DNA from: Bog-756 sp963704615
Lineage (GTDB): Bacteria > Actinomycetota > Acidimicrobiia > Acidimicrobiales > RAAP-2
Length of the DNA: 64,000 nucleotides
Direction of reading: 5' to 3'
NCBI GenBank assembly: GCA_963704615.1
Contig: OY969923.1
Location: forward strand, 3,348,001-3,412,000
Part shown: piece after piece, positions 48,517-57,335 of the stretch
How the letters are laid out: each line of letters starts with the position of its first letter
Numbering within the stretch: position 1 is the first letter of the stretch
The notes under the pieces: model-generated
What the model was told of the DNA's origin: nothing
Seen by the model: the letters and a program-made list of their open reading frames with translations, nothing else
Database searches by the model: none
Position numbers and translations under genes: made by a program

Positions 48517-49339
48517 AGTCAGCCGTCCTTGGGTCGGTGGGTTCGGTGAAGATCATGTCTGTCGGTCCTGACTCGACGACGCGGCCGGGTTGGTTCTCGG
48601 CAGCCAGGAAGAAGGCGCAGTAGTGGGACACCCGTTGGGCCTGTTGCATGTTGTGGGTGACGATCACCACCGTGACTTCGTCGGCAATGTCCTTGATGGT
48701 CTCTTCGATCCGCAGGGTCGACGTCGGGTCAAGGGCTGAGCACGGCTCGTCCATGAGCAGCACCCGCGGTCGCACCGCCAGGGCGCGGGCGATGCACAGG
48801 CGTTGCTGCTGACCACCCGACAACGCTCCTCCCAGTTCGCCCAATCGGTTCTTGACCTCGTTCCACAAACCGGATTTGGTCAGCATCTCCTCGAGGATGT
48901 CGGCTTTGTTGGGGGGCGAAATCCGCGAGAACTTGAGGCCGGACAGGACGTTGTCGGCAATTGTCATGGCCGGGAACGGGTTGGGCTTCTGGAAGACCAT
49001 GCCGATGTGGCGGCGCACGTCGACCGCCCGTTGACCACGACCATAGATGTCGGTTCCGTCGAGTTCGACGGAACCGGCCAGCTGGGCCCCCGGGACGACC
49101 TCGTGCATCCGGTTGAGGATCCGGAGGAATGTCGACTTCCCGCACCCCGACGGCCCGATGAGCGCGGTGACCTGGGTCTGGGCCATGAGGAGGTCGACCG
49201 ATTCGAGGACCAGCCGACCACTGAACCAGGCACAGACGCCCTGGGCCTCGATCTGGCCGGCCTCACCCGGGTCGGGGACCGAGGTCCGGTCCGGTCGCGC
49301 CTGCACGGGGACGTTGGGAACAGTCACAGGAGCACTCAT
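48494..49339 (-). CDS. pstB: Phosphate ABC transporter ATP-binding protein
   Basis: The 281-residue ATPase has GPSGCGKSTFLRILNRMHEV (Walker A), the signature LSGGQQQRLCIARALAV, Walker B VLLMDEPCSALDPTST, and the switch histidine in VIVTHNMQQA. NRMHEVVPGAQ is characteristic of PstB. A short N-terminal extension precedes the fold. It overlaps pstA by 4 bp and the PstS-like gene by 23 bp. Confidence 0.96.
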   Translation of the reverse strand: MSAPVTVPNVPVQARPDRTSVPDPGEAGQIEAQGVCAWFSGRLVLESVDLLMAQTQVTALIGPSGCGKSTFLRILNRMHEVVPGAQLAGSVELDGTDIYGRGQRAVDVRRHIGMVFQKPNPFPAMTIADNVLSGLKFSRISPPNKADILEEMLTKSGLWNEVKNRLGELGGALSGGQQQRLCIARALAVRPRVLLMDEPCSALDPTSTLRIEETIKDIADEVTVVIVTHNMQQAQRVSHYCAFFLAAENQPGRVVESGPTDMIFTEPTDPRTADYVNGQFG

Positions 49340-50628
49340 CGGTAGCCACCACCTTCTTGTCCGGGCGAACTCGACCTTTGCATGGGTACCGGAACGAACA
49401 TGCGGGCCATGGTGTCGTCCTCGGAACCAATCAGCTTCGACGACTTCTTGCCTCGCGTCCGGCCGAGGATCCTGGCCGCGGCGAAGAGCACCAGGACGAT
49501 CATCATCAAGACGAAGGCGGCCTGAAAGGCGATCGTGATCAGCACGGGCTCGGCCTCCCGCACATTGGTGAAGATGAAGAACGGGAGGGATTCCTGGGGG
49601 TGATTCAAGGGATTGGCATTGATGAGTTGGGATCCGAACTCGGTGTAGATGAGCGGTGCTGTCTCACCCACGATGCGGGCGACGCCGAGCAGGATGCCGG
49701 TGACCACGCCCGAGCGGGCGGTCGGCAGCACGACCGACCACACCGTGCGCCACTGCGGAGCACCGAGGGCCATGGAGGCCTCCCGCAGGCCGCTCGGGAC
49801 GACCCGAAGGACCTCTTCGATGACCCGGGTGACCGAAGGCAACAGGATCACCACCAGGGCCAGCGACGCAGCCAGACCCGAAAAGCTGAGCCAGTGGTTG
49901 ATGATGAATACGGAGTAGATGAACACGCCGGCGACGATCGAGGGGGTGCCGCTCATGGCGGTGACCACGGTCCTGATGAGCCGGGTGCCCCGTCCACCCA
50001 CTTCGTTCAGGAAGATGGCCGTGGCGATGGCGATGGGGACGCCGATGGCCGCCGACAGGGCCACCTGCTCCAAAGTGCCGATGATGGCGTGGAGAACACC
50101 TGACTGGTTGAGCGTGTTCGGGTTGGTGGCGGACAGGTCCCTTGCGTCCTTGCTGAACAGCGACCCCCAGTGGATGGTCGGGACCGCCTTGTAGGCCACC
50201 CAGACCACGATGAACAGGACGATGCCGATGATGAGGGCCGCGGCGGTGACCACCACGACGGCCACCACCCGGTCGGTGGCTGCCTGGGGCTCCACGACCT
50301 GGGCGGTGACCAGCCAGGTGAGACCGAGGAAGGCCGCATACCAACAGACCAGGAACCCGAGGGCGCCGGAGAGGTCGGTCAACTGGAAGAAGATGACCCA
50401 CACCAGGCACAACGAGGAAATGGCGGCGGCGGCCAGCAGACCGACGTCCTTCCATCCGAGGTCGCGGGGGCGAATGGGGGTGGGCAGCCGCCGGGGCTGT
50501 GGTGGGCGGGGGGGTGTCCCGAACGCGTCTGACGTCGGCGGGCCGGTGGTGGCCGTTCCTGTGGACGACGACGAGGGGGGGATGAGGACCCCGGGCGGTG
50601 CCGTGGGCTGATCGGCGCGGGTGGTCAC
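49336..50628 (-). CDS. pstA: Phosphate ABC transporter permease PstA
   Basis: The 430-residue permease has an N-terminal Pro-rich cytoplasmic extension (about 55 residues), then two extra helices before the core six-helix permease domain. The EAA loop is in LREASMALGAPQWRTVWSVV, and MSGTPSIVAGVFIYSVFI is typical of PstA. It overlaps pstC and pstB by 4 bp each, showing tight coupling. Confidence 0.94.
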   Translation of the reverse strand: MTTRADQPTAPPGVLIPPSSSSTGTATTGPPTSDAFGTPPRPPQPRRLPTPIRPRDLGWKDVGLLAAAAISSLCLVWVIFFQLTDLSGALGFLVCWYAAFLGLTWLVTAQVVEPQAATDRVVAVVVVTAAALIIGIVLFIVVWVAYKAVPTIHWGSLFSKDARDLSATNPNTLNQSGVLHAIIGTLEQVALSAAIGVPIAIATAIFLNEVGGRGTRLIRTVVTAMSGTPSIVAGVFIYSVFIINHWLSFSGLAASLALVVILLPSVTRVIEEVLRVVPSGLREASMALGAPQWRTVWSVVLPTARSGVVTGILLGVARIVGETAPLIYTEFGSQLINANPLNHPQESLPFFIFTNVREAEPVLITIAFQAAFVLMMIVLVLFAAARILGRTRGKKSSKLIGSEDDTMARMFVPVPMQRSSSPGQEGGGYR

Positions 50629-51623
50629 AGGTCGACGCCCGCCCCGCTCCGCGAGCGGTTGACGATGGCCGAGGCGATCAGGTTGATGACCAGCGTGAGA
50701 GCGAAGAGCACGAAGCCCATCATGAGCAGGTCTTCCAGTCCGAGTTTGCCTCCGGCGTTGAAGTTGGTGGCGATGAACTCCGAGATGGTCGACCCGCCGG
50801 CCTGGAGGATGTGGAAGGAGACGCTGGCCGAAGAAGCAAGGATGAGCGAGACGGCGATGGTCTCCTCGAGGGCGCGTCCGAGCCCGAGCATCACCGCCCC
50901 GATCATGCCTCCTCGACCGAAGGGGAGGACGACCGTCCGGATCATCTGCCAGCGGGTGGCGCCGAGGGCCAGAGCCGCCTCCCGCTCACCGGCCGGGGCC
51001 AACGAGAAGACCTCCCGCGAGATGGAGGCCACGATGGGGACGATCATGATCCCGACCACCAGCCCAGCGATGAACAGCGAGGAGCGGAGGTTGGGACTGG
51101 TCACATTGAAGAACGGGATGAACCCCAGATGCCGGGAGAGCCAGGTGCTGAACCCCACCACGTTGCCCTCGAACTCGTACACCGCCCACAACCCGAAGAC
51201 GATGCTGGGGATGGCGGCGGCCAGGTCGATCATGGCGATCAGCGGGCGTCGGGTCCAGGCCGGTGCGTACTCGCTCAGGAACAGGGCGACGAGGATGGCT
51301 ATCGGCGAGCCCACCACGATGGCCACCGTGGCCACCTCGATCGTCCCGACCAGGGCAGCCAGGACGCCGTAGTCGACCCGGTTGCCCAGGGTCTGGAAGC
51401 CGGACCGGGTGAAGAAGTGGATCCCTTCCTTGGCCAGCGCCGGGTACCCACGTAAGAAGAGGAACAGGCCGATGAGGAAGAGCAGAAGCAGAGCACTGAA
51501 ACCTGCCGTCCGCACCACACCGCGGAAGAGCCGGTCGGCGCCGCTGCGGTGATCCTCGATCTCAATGGGCTGAGGCACCAGGGCATGGGAGCCGGGGCCT
51601 TCGAGCTCAACCGTGGTCGACAT
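50625..51623 (-). CDS. pstC: Phosphate ABC transporter permease PstC
   Basis: The 332-residue permease has six core helices. IDLAAAIPSIVFGLWAVYEF and the EAA loop EREAALALGATRWQMIRTVV identify PstC. It is the first gene of the operon pstC-pstA-pstB-pstS-pstS2-pseudo-sortase. No phoU, phoR or phoB is in the window. PHO-like repeats lie 146-204 bp upstream of its start. Confidence 0.95.
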   Translation of the reverse strand: MSTTVELEGPGSHALVPQPIEIEDHRSGADRLFRGVVRTAGFSALLLLFLIGLFLFLRGYPALAKEGIHFFTRSGFQTLGNRVDYGVLAALVGTIEVATVAIVVGSPIAILVALFLSEYAPAWTRRPLIAMIDLAAAIPSIVFGLWAVYEFEGNVVGFSTWLSRHLGFIPFFNVTSPNLRSSLFIAGLVVGIMIVPIVASISREVFSLAPAGEREAALALGATRWQMIRTVVLPFGRGGMIGAVMLGLGRALEETIAVSLILASSASVSFHILQAGGSTISEFIATNFNAGGKLGLEDLLMMGFVLFALTLVINLIASAIVNRSRSGAGVDL

Positions 51624-51768
51624 GTTCTCTCGGATTCCTGGCTACTCGGGACTCAAATCGGGATCGGCGAGGACAGGCAGAGGATGGACGCGCCGAACTT
51701 CGGCCTCCAGACCGGCGAACCGTAGTTTCCTTGCCGGGCTGTGGGCCACTGACGCGGATGGTAGCGGC

Positions 51769-51827
51769 CGAAAGTGAACGCAGGGCTAACTTTTCTCGAC
51801 TCGCCGATGATCGTCTGGTGACGTCTG
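51769..51827 (-). promoter_or_regulatory. PHO-box-like repeats upstream of pstC
   Basis: On the minus strand GTTAGCCCTGC and GTTCACTTTCG follow directly (51790-51769), the 11-bp direct-repeat layout of actinobacterial PHO boxes. A TACCAT (51763-51758) just downstream could be the -10. Further upstream GTGACGTCTG (51818-51827, plus strand) repeats the core found at 42835 and 57235. The 245-bp gap shows nothing else. Confidence 0.5.
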
Positions 51828-51868
51828 ACCGGGCGTGGGGCCGTGGTCACGGCAGATGCTGCGAGGAT

Positions 51869-52561
51869 TCAAAGGTTGTTGATCAACTGGCCACGGCCGA
51901 CGTCGAAGGTTATCGAGGGGGATGTCCACGTCAGCTTGCCCCCCACGATCTTGACGGGCACCAGGGAGGCCTGATCGGACTGGGGGTAGGGCTTGTCGGC
52001 GGCCAGCTGTTTGATGAGCGAGACGAGATCTTTCCCGGCGGTCGGATTGACCTTCTTGATCTGGTCGAGGCTGGCCCAGTAGAGATTGGGGCCGCCGCAC
52101 TCGAGGAAGAAGGCGAACCAGGTCTGCCCGCTCTTGTCGGTCCAGAGCAGCGGTTCGGCCAACAGCACCGACTGACCGGAGGGAACGGTGCCGATCACCG
52201 TTCCCGAACGGTCTGGCCCCGCGTAGAGCACGGTACCCTCGGGGGCGGCCGCACTGTCGATCATCGCCGTTCCCCCGTGCTTCTCGATCGAGTCGAGCGC
52301 GGCGTTGGCCGAGGGGTCCGGCGCGAAACTGGGGAAATTGGGGCGGACACCGGGGGGCTCTCCGGTCGGAATCGAGTTGTTCACTTCGAAGGTGCAACCC
52401 TGCAAAGTGAAATCGGGTGCAGTCACCACCGATTTGGTCGCGCTGGACGAGGAGGCCGACGATCCGCAGGCAGCAAAAGCCGCCGCGCTGATCACTACGA
52501 CGAAAGCGGCGACACCCCGGCTTGTCCTCAACGCCGCGTTCCGTTGCACTGTTCGCGTCAC
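51869..52561 (-). CDS. Putative lipoprotein, unknown
   Basis: The 230-residue product has a lipoprotein signal (GVAAFVVVISAAAFAACGSS) with lipobox FAAC. A Ser-rich linker precedes a mature domain with two conserved-looking cysteine-containing segments (LQGCTFEVNN, FLECGGPNLYW) and a tryptophan-rich core. No family is recognised. The first GTG (52561) touches its only GAAGGA, so GTG 52549 is also possible. It lies directly before the pst promoter region on the same strand; the two may be functionally linked in the envelope. Confidence 0.65.
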   Translation of the reverse strand: MTRTVQRNAALRTSRGVAAFVVVISAAAFAACGSSASSSSATKSVVTAPDFTLQGCTFEVNNSIPTGEPPGVRPNFPSFAPDPSANAALDSIEKHGGTAMIDSAAAPEGTVLYAGPDRSGTVIGTVPSGQSVLLAEPLLWTDKSGQTWFAFFLECGGPNLYWASLDQIKKVNPTAGKDLVSLIKQLAADKPYPQSDQASLVPVKIVGGKLTWTSPSITFDVGRGQLINNL

Positions 52562-52755
52562 TCCTTCGGTCGTCTCGTCTGTTCGCCCCGGTCCGGGTCG
52601 ATCCCCCGGGCCGATCGGTGTTCAAGTTCTCCCACGACTGCCCACCAGAGTCAAAGCAGGGAGGCGGAGATTACCGAGAGATCACGCTTACGTTACGCAG
52701 ACGTGACCGGCCGTTCACCGAAAGCAGTTCCACCTCGCCCCACTCGACCCTCGGC

Positions 52756-53115
52756 TCACTCGGGGCGCGCCCACTGGAGCGCGTGGGCGCACTCGCCGAC
52801 CTGAATCGAATACTCGAGGTAGAACTGATCACGCCCGAGCTTCTGGGCCAGGCGATGGCGGGGGTCATCGCGCCACGCCCGGTGGGCGGCCAACGTGGCG
52901 AAGGTAATCACCGACAGGTGCTCGCCGTCGTCCGCAGTGAAGGTCTTGAAGTCGACAAAACCCGGGGTCGCCCGGGCTTTGGACTCCATGTCGTGGGCCG
53001 TCCGCCGGTAGGAGTCCTCGCCATCGGGCCGCCTCCGGGAGCGAAAGATGGTCATCACCTGGCCCGCGGCAAACGATGTGCCCTCCCCGGTTGCTGAACT
53101 GACGTCTGCGCTCAC
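52756..53115 (-). CDS. Antibiotic biosynthesis monooxygenase (ABM) domain protein
   Basis: The 119-residue protein has the ferredoxin-like ABM pattern: a first strand VMTIFRSRRR, a helix AHDMESKARATPGFVDFKTF, HLSVITFATLAAHRAWRDDP with the family tryptophan, and a closing YLEYSIQVGE. Such proteins are cofactor-free monooxygenases or heme-related. A short N-terminal extension is present. Its start overlaps the serA stop by 4 bp, so it is co-translated with serA, although no link to serine synthesis is known. Confidence 0.75.
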   Translation of the reverse strand: MSADVSSATGEGTSFAAGQVMTIFRSRRRPDGEDSYRRTAHDMESKARATPGFVDFKTFTADDGEHLSVITFATLAAHRAWRDDPRHRLAQKLGRDQFYLEYSIQVGECAHALQWARPE

Positions 53116-54677
53116 GATTCGACGGTGTGGACGTCGCTGATCCCAGCGGCCGTCCGCAAACGAACCAGGGCATCGTCGGGCACCTGCCCGTCGGTGGAGA
53201 GCACCATGAGCGCGGTGTGGCCGGTGGCCGAGGGTCCGACCGCCATCGAGGAAATGGACACCTGAGCGTCGCCCAATATGGTGCCGACCACACCGATCAT
53301 GCCCGGTCGATCGTCGTTGCGCACGACCACCATGTGGGGAGCGGGCGGCACCTCGACGGTGTGGTCGTCCATCATCACCAGACGCGGCTCGGTCCGCGGG
53401 CCGGTGAGTGTCCCCGCCACCGAGTGGTCGCCGCTGCGGAGGCTGATCAGGTTGACGTAGTCGTGGGCGGTCACGGTGGAGATCTCCCGCACCTCGAGCC
53501 CGCGCTCGGCCGCCAGTTGAGGGGCGTTCACGTAGCTCACCGGCTCCTCGGTGGCCGCCGCGAACATGCCCTTGAGAACCGAGAGGGTGAGGATGCCGGT
53601 GCCGGTGCCGGCCAGGCCGCCCTGGTACTCGATCTCCAACGAGTCCGGAAGACCGTCATTGAGGCAGGACAGGATCCGGCCCAACTGCTGAGCGAGCCCC
53701 ATGAACGGCCGGACCGTTTCGGACACGTCAGTGGCGGCCACGTTCACCGCGAAGGGCACGAAGTCGCCATTGAGGGCGAGGATGACTTGTTCGGCGATGG
53801 TCACCCCGGCCTTGTCCTGGGCTTCGGCGGTGGACGCGCCCAGGTGGGGCGAGACCACCACCGACGGCAGTTCGAAGAGGGGCGACTCGGTGGTGGGCTC
53901 CTTGGCGAAGACATCGAGGCCGGCCCCTTCCACCTGTCCCGATCGGATGGCTTCGGCCAGTGCCTCTTCGTCCACGATTCCCCCACGCGCCGTGTTGATG
54001 ATCCGGATGCCGGGCTTGGCCTTGGCCAGAAGGTCCTTCCCGATCAGCCCGAGGGTGTCGGCGTTCTTGGGCAGGTGCACGCTGACGAAATCAGAGACCG
54101 ACATCAGCTCGTCGAGGCCCATGAGCTCGACGCCCATGTGCCGGGCCCGGTCCGCCGAGACATAGGGGTCGTAGGCCACCAGCCGCATGCCGAAGGCCAG
54201 GGCCCGCTGCGCCACTAGTGCGCCGACCCGGCCGAGGCCGACCACCCCGAGGGTCTTTCCGTGCAGTTCGACCCCCTCCCACTTGGAGCGCTCCCACTTC
54301 CCCGCCACCAAGGCGGCATGAGCCTGGGGGATGTTGCGGGCCTGGGCCAACAGCAAGGCCATGGCCTGCTCGGCGGCGGACAGGATGTTCGACTGGGGTG
54401 CGTTGACCACCATGACACCGCGCTCGGTGGCCGCGGCCACGTCGACGTTGTCGAGGCCGATTCCCGCTCGGCCCACCACGACCAGATCAGTCCCCGCGGC
54501 CAGCACCTCAGGCGTCACCGTGGTGGCCGACCGGATGACCAGGGCCTCGGCGCCAACCACCGCCGACAGCAGTTGCTCGGGGGACAGCCCAAGCTGCACG
54601 TCGACCTGATGACCGGCATCCGCCATCAGTTCAAGGCCTGCCGGGGCCAACTTCTCGGTGACAAGCACCCTACCCAT
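53112..54677 (-). CDS. serA: D-3-phosphoglycerate dehydrogenase
   Basis: The 521-residue enzyme starts the phosphorylated serine pathway. TLGVVGLGRVGALVAQRALA is the NAD loop, INTARGGIVDEEALAEAI and VVSPHLGASTAEAQDKAGV carry the catalytic residues. The length is that of the long type, with an allosteric substrate-binding domain and a C-terminal ACT domain (VVVRNDDRPGMIGVVGTILG) for serine feedback. It follows the aminotransferase gene by 48 bp. Confidence 0.97.
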   Translation of the reverse strand: MGRVLVTEKLAPAGLELMADAGHQVDVQLGLSPEQLLSAVVGAEALVIRSATTVTPEVLAAGTDLVVVGRAGIGLDNVDVAAATERGVMVVNAPQSNILSAAEQAMALLLAQARNIPQAHAALVAGKWERSKWEGVELHGKTLGVVGLGRVGALVAQRALAFGMRLVAYDPYVSADRARHMGVELMGLDELMSVSDFVSVHLPKNADTLGLIGKDLLAKAKPGIRIINTARGGIVDEEALAEAIRSGQVEGAGLDVFAKEPTTESPLFELPSVVVSPHLGASTAEAQDKAGVTIAEQVILALNGDFVPFAVNVAATDVSETVRPFMGLAQQLGRILSCLNDGLPDSLEIEYQGGLAGTGTGILTLSVLKGMFAAATEEPVSYVNAPQLAAERGLEVREISTVTAHDYVNLISLRSGDHSVAGTLTGPRTEPRLVMMDDHTVEVPPAPHMVVVRNDDRPGMIGVVGTILGDAQVSISSMAVGPSATGHTALMVLSTDGQVPDDALVRLRTAAGISDVHTVES

Positions 54678-54725
54678 GATGTTCCTTTCGTCGGTCGGTC
54701 GAAGCCGCGGCGAGCGCGGCCATTC

Positions 54726-55931
54726 TCAGGAGGCGTCGCCGAAGAGCTTGGCCAGTCGGGCGACGCCCTCCTCCAGATCGGCGTCGCCCAGCGCGTACGA
54801 CATCCGGAAGTAGCCAGAGGCGCCGAACGCCTCACCCGGGACCACCGCCACCATGGCCTCGTCGATCGCCAGTTCGGCCAGTTCCGCGCTCGAGGTCGCC
54901 CGGCGACCCCGGATGTCACGGCCATAGAGCCCCTCCACCGAGGGGAAGGCATAGAAAGCGCCCTCGGGCAGGATGCAGGTGACGCCCTCGATCTCGTTGA
55001 GCATCCGGTGGATGGTGAGCCGGCGGCGGTCAAAGGCGCGGCGCATCTCCTCGGCCGCCACCAGGTCACCCGAAACGGCTGCCAGCGCGGCCCGCTGGGA
55101 CACGTTGGCCACATTGGAGGTCTCGTGCGACTGCAGGTTTGTCGCTGCGGTGACCACGTCGACCGGGCCGATCATCCATCCCACCCGCCATCCGGTCATG
55201 GCGTAGGTCTTGGCCACGCCGTTGACCACGATGCACCGGTCGGCCAATTCGGGGACCAGCACCGGCATGGAGTGATGTTCGGCGTCCCCGTAGACCAGGT
55301 GCTCGTAGATCTCGTCGGTCACCACCCAGATCCCTTTGTCGGCCGCCCACCGGCCGATGGCCTCGATCTCGGCGCGGGGGTAGACAGCGCCAGTGGGATT
55401 GGAAGGGGACACGAACAACAGGACCTTGGTGCGCGGTGTCACGGCCGCCTCGAGCTGGCCGACATCGGCGCGAAAACCGCTCGAGGCATCGGTCGAGATC
55501 ACGACGGGCACGCCCCCGGCCAGGGCAATCACCTCGGGGTAGGTGGTCCAGTAGGGGGCGAGGACGAGGACCTCGTCCCCGGGGTCGCACAAGGTGGCAA
55601 ACGAATTGGCGATGGCCTGCTTGCCGCCGTTGGTCACCAGCACCTGCGAGGGCGAGACCTCGAGACCCGAGTCCCGCTTGGTCTTGACCGCAATCGCCTC
55701 GCGCAGCTCGGGCAACCCGGCGGTGGGCGTGTACTTGTGGGACCGGGGATCGCGGCACGCTTCAACCGCGGCGGCCACGATGTGATCCGGGGTGGGAAAA
55801 TCGGGCTCGCCGGCACCGAACCCGATGACGCTCTTGCCTTCGGCCTTCAGCGCCTTGGCCTTGGCATCCACGGCCAGCGTGGCGGACGGGGAGACGGCGG
55901 CGATCCGGGCCGAGATGCGCCGGTCGGTCAT
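54726..55931 (-). CDS. Class I aminotransferase (aspartate aminotransferase type Ib)
   Basis: The 401-residue PLP enzyme begins MTDRRISARIAAVSPSATLA. GFGAGEPDFPTPDHI, YTPTAGLPELREAIA, SPSNPTGAVY, and GVAKTYAMTGWRVGWMIGP (PLP lysine) are class I subgroup gamma motifs. Start ATG 55931 gives the standard N-terminus. It is divergent from serC across about 75 bp and lies upstream of serA. Aspartate is the usual substrate; a related amino-group donor role cannot be excluded. Confidence 0.9.
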   Translation of the reverse strand: MTDRRISARIAAVSPSATLAVDAKAKALKAEGKSVIGFGAGEPDFPTPDHIVAAAVEACRDPRSHKYTPTAGLPELREAIAVKTKRDSGLEVSPSQVLVTNGGKQAIANSFATLCDPGDEVLVLAPYWTTYPEVIALAGGVPVVISTDASSGFRADVGQLEAAVTPRTKVLLFVSPSNPTGAVYPRAEIEAIGRWAADKGIWVVTDEIYEHLVYGDAEHHSMPVLVPELADRCIVVNGVAKTYAMTGWRVGWMIGPVDVVTAATNLQSHETSNVANVSQRAALAAVSGDLVAAEEMRRAFDRRRLTIHRMLNEIEGVTCILPEGAFYAFPSVEGLYGRDIRGRRATSSAELAELAIDEAMVAVVPGEAFGASGYFRMSYALGDADLEEGVARLAKLFGDAS

Positions 55932-56008
55932 GGCGACGGAACCAGTGGTGCGCGGTGTGTCCCCGGGTCGATTTCTGTCGGGAAAGCCATGGTGCCATGA
56001 TTTCATAC

Positions 56009-57154
56009 GTGACCGACACCCCCGACATCACCATTCCTGACCACCTGCGCCCCGGCGACGGGCGCTTCGGCTCGGGGCCCTCCAAGGTCCGGCCCCAGGC
56101 GGTCCAGGCCCTAGCCGCTGCGGCCGACACCTATCTCGGGACCAGCCATCGTCAGAAGACGGTCAAGTCGGTGGTGGCCGGCTTGCGCCAGGGGTTGTCC
56201 CAGCTGTTCTCCCTGCCGGACGGCTACGAGGTGGCTCTGGGCAACGGGGGGACCACCTCTTTTTGGGACGCGGCCACCTTCTGCCTCATCGAGCGGAAGA
56301 GCCAGCACCTGACCTTCGGGGAATTCTCTTCGAAGTTCGCCACGGCGGCGGCCGATGCGCCCCACCTCGACGAGCCGGAGATCATCGCCTCCGAAGTAGG
56401 CACCCATCCGGTGGCGGTGGCCCGGGAGGACGTCGACGTTTACGCCCTGACCCACAACGAGACGTCCACCGGGGTGATGATGGCCATCGAACGACCCTCG
56501 GGTGCCCCACTACCGAGCGCCGGAGGAGGCCTGGTGGTGGTGGACGCCACCTCGGGCGCCGGCGGCCTACCGGTCGACCCGGACCAGTTCGACGCCTATT
56601 ACTTCGCTCCCCAGAAGTGCTTCGGCTCGGACGGCGGGTTGTGGGTTGCCCTTCTCTCCCCGTCGGCCCAGGACCGCATCGCCCGGATCGCCGGGGAATC
56701 GAGGTGGGTGCCCGCATCGCTGGACCTGACCATCGCCCTCGACAACTCCAAGCTCGACCAGACCTACAACACGCCCGCCCTGGCCACCCTGTTCCTCTTC
56801 GAGGACCAAGTGAGGTGGTTCAACGACAACGGAGGGATGGCCTTCTCCACCGGCCGGTGCGACAAGAGCGCGGAGATCCTCTACACCTGGGCCGAAAGCT
56901 CGGACTTCGCCACTCCCTTCGTGAGCCGCGAGCAGGACCGGAGCCACGTGGTAGGGACCATCGACTTCGTCCCGTCGGTCGATGCGGCCACGGTGGCCAA
57001 AGTGCTCCGGGCCAACGGGATCGTGGACACCGAGCCCTATCGCAAGCTGGGCCGCAACCAGTTGCGCATCGCCATGTTTCCGGCCATCGATCCCGACGAC
57101 GTCGCCTGCCTGTGCGGGTGCATCAACTACGTGGTCGGCGCGCTCTCCGCCTAG
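56009..57154 (+). CDS. serC: Phosphoserine aminotransferase (mycobacterial type)
   Basis: The product (381 residues) converts 3-phosphohydroxypyruvate to phosphoserine. DGRFGSGPSKVRPQAV, TYLGTSHRQKTVKSVV, LTHNETSTGVMM and YYFAPQKCFGSDGGLW with the PLP lysine match the actinobacterial SerC branch. GTG 56009 (MTDTPDITIPDHLRP) matches relatives best and has CATGAT seven bases upstream; ATG 55997 is an alternative start. With serA on the other strand it forms a divergent serine cluster. Confidence 0.94.
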   Translation: MTDTPDITIPDHLRPGDGRFGSGPSKVRPQAVQALAAAADTYLGTSHRQKTVKSVVAGLRQGLSQLFSLPDGYEVALGNGGTTSFWDAATFCLIERKSQHLTFGEFSSKFATAAADAPHLDEPEIIASEVGTHPVAVAREDVDVYALTHNETSTGVMMAIERPSGAPLPSAGGGLVVVDATSGAGGLPVDPDQFDAYYFAPQKCFGSDGGLWVALLSPSAQDRIARIAGESRWVPASLDLTIALDNSKLDQTYNTPALATLFLFEDQVRWFNDNGGMAFSTGRCDKSAEILYTWAESSDFATPFVSREQDRSHVVGTIDFVPSVDAATVAKVLRANGIVDTEPYRKLGRNQLRIAMFPAIDPDDVACLCGCINYVVGALSA

Positions 57155-57234
57155 CGGACACGCGGCCACGTGGCCAGATCGGCTGCGGCCTCAGCTGCGG
57201 TCCGAGCGTCTGACGGAGCCGCACCCGAGGCACG

Positions 57235-57276
57235 GTGACGTCTCTGTGACGATCCTCGGTGACGACCGCCGTGAAC
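57235..57276. promoter_or_regulatory. GTGAC(G) repeat array upstream of a lipoprotein gene
   Basis: GTGACG occurs at 57235, 57246 and 57259, with GTGAAC at 57271 (spacing 11, 13, 12). The first 17 bases, GTGACGTCTCTGTGACG, match the element at 42835-42851 at 16 of 17 positions. It lies about 50-90 bp before the putative -10 of the lipoprotein gene, an activator-like position. Confidence 0.55.
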
Positions 57277-57335
57277 ACGGTCCCGCCGAGCGGGGGGCCC
57301 GTGGCGGGACCCCGGCGGCATGTATCGTGCACCCG

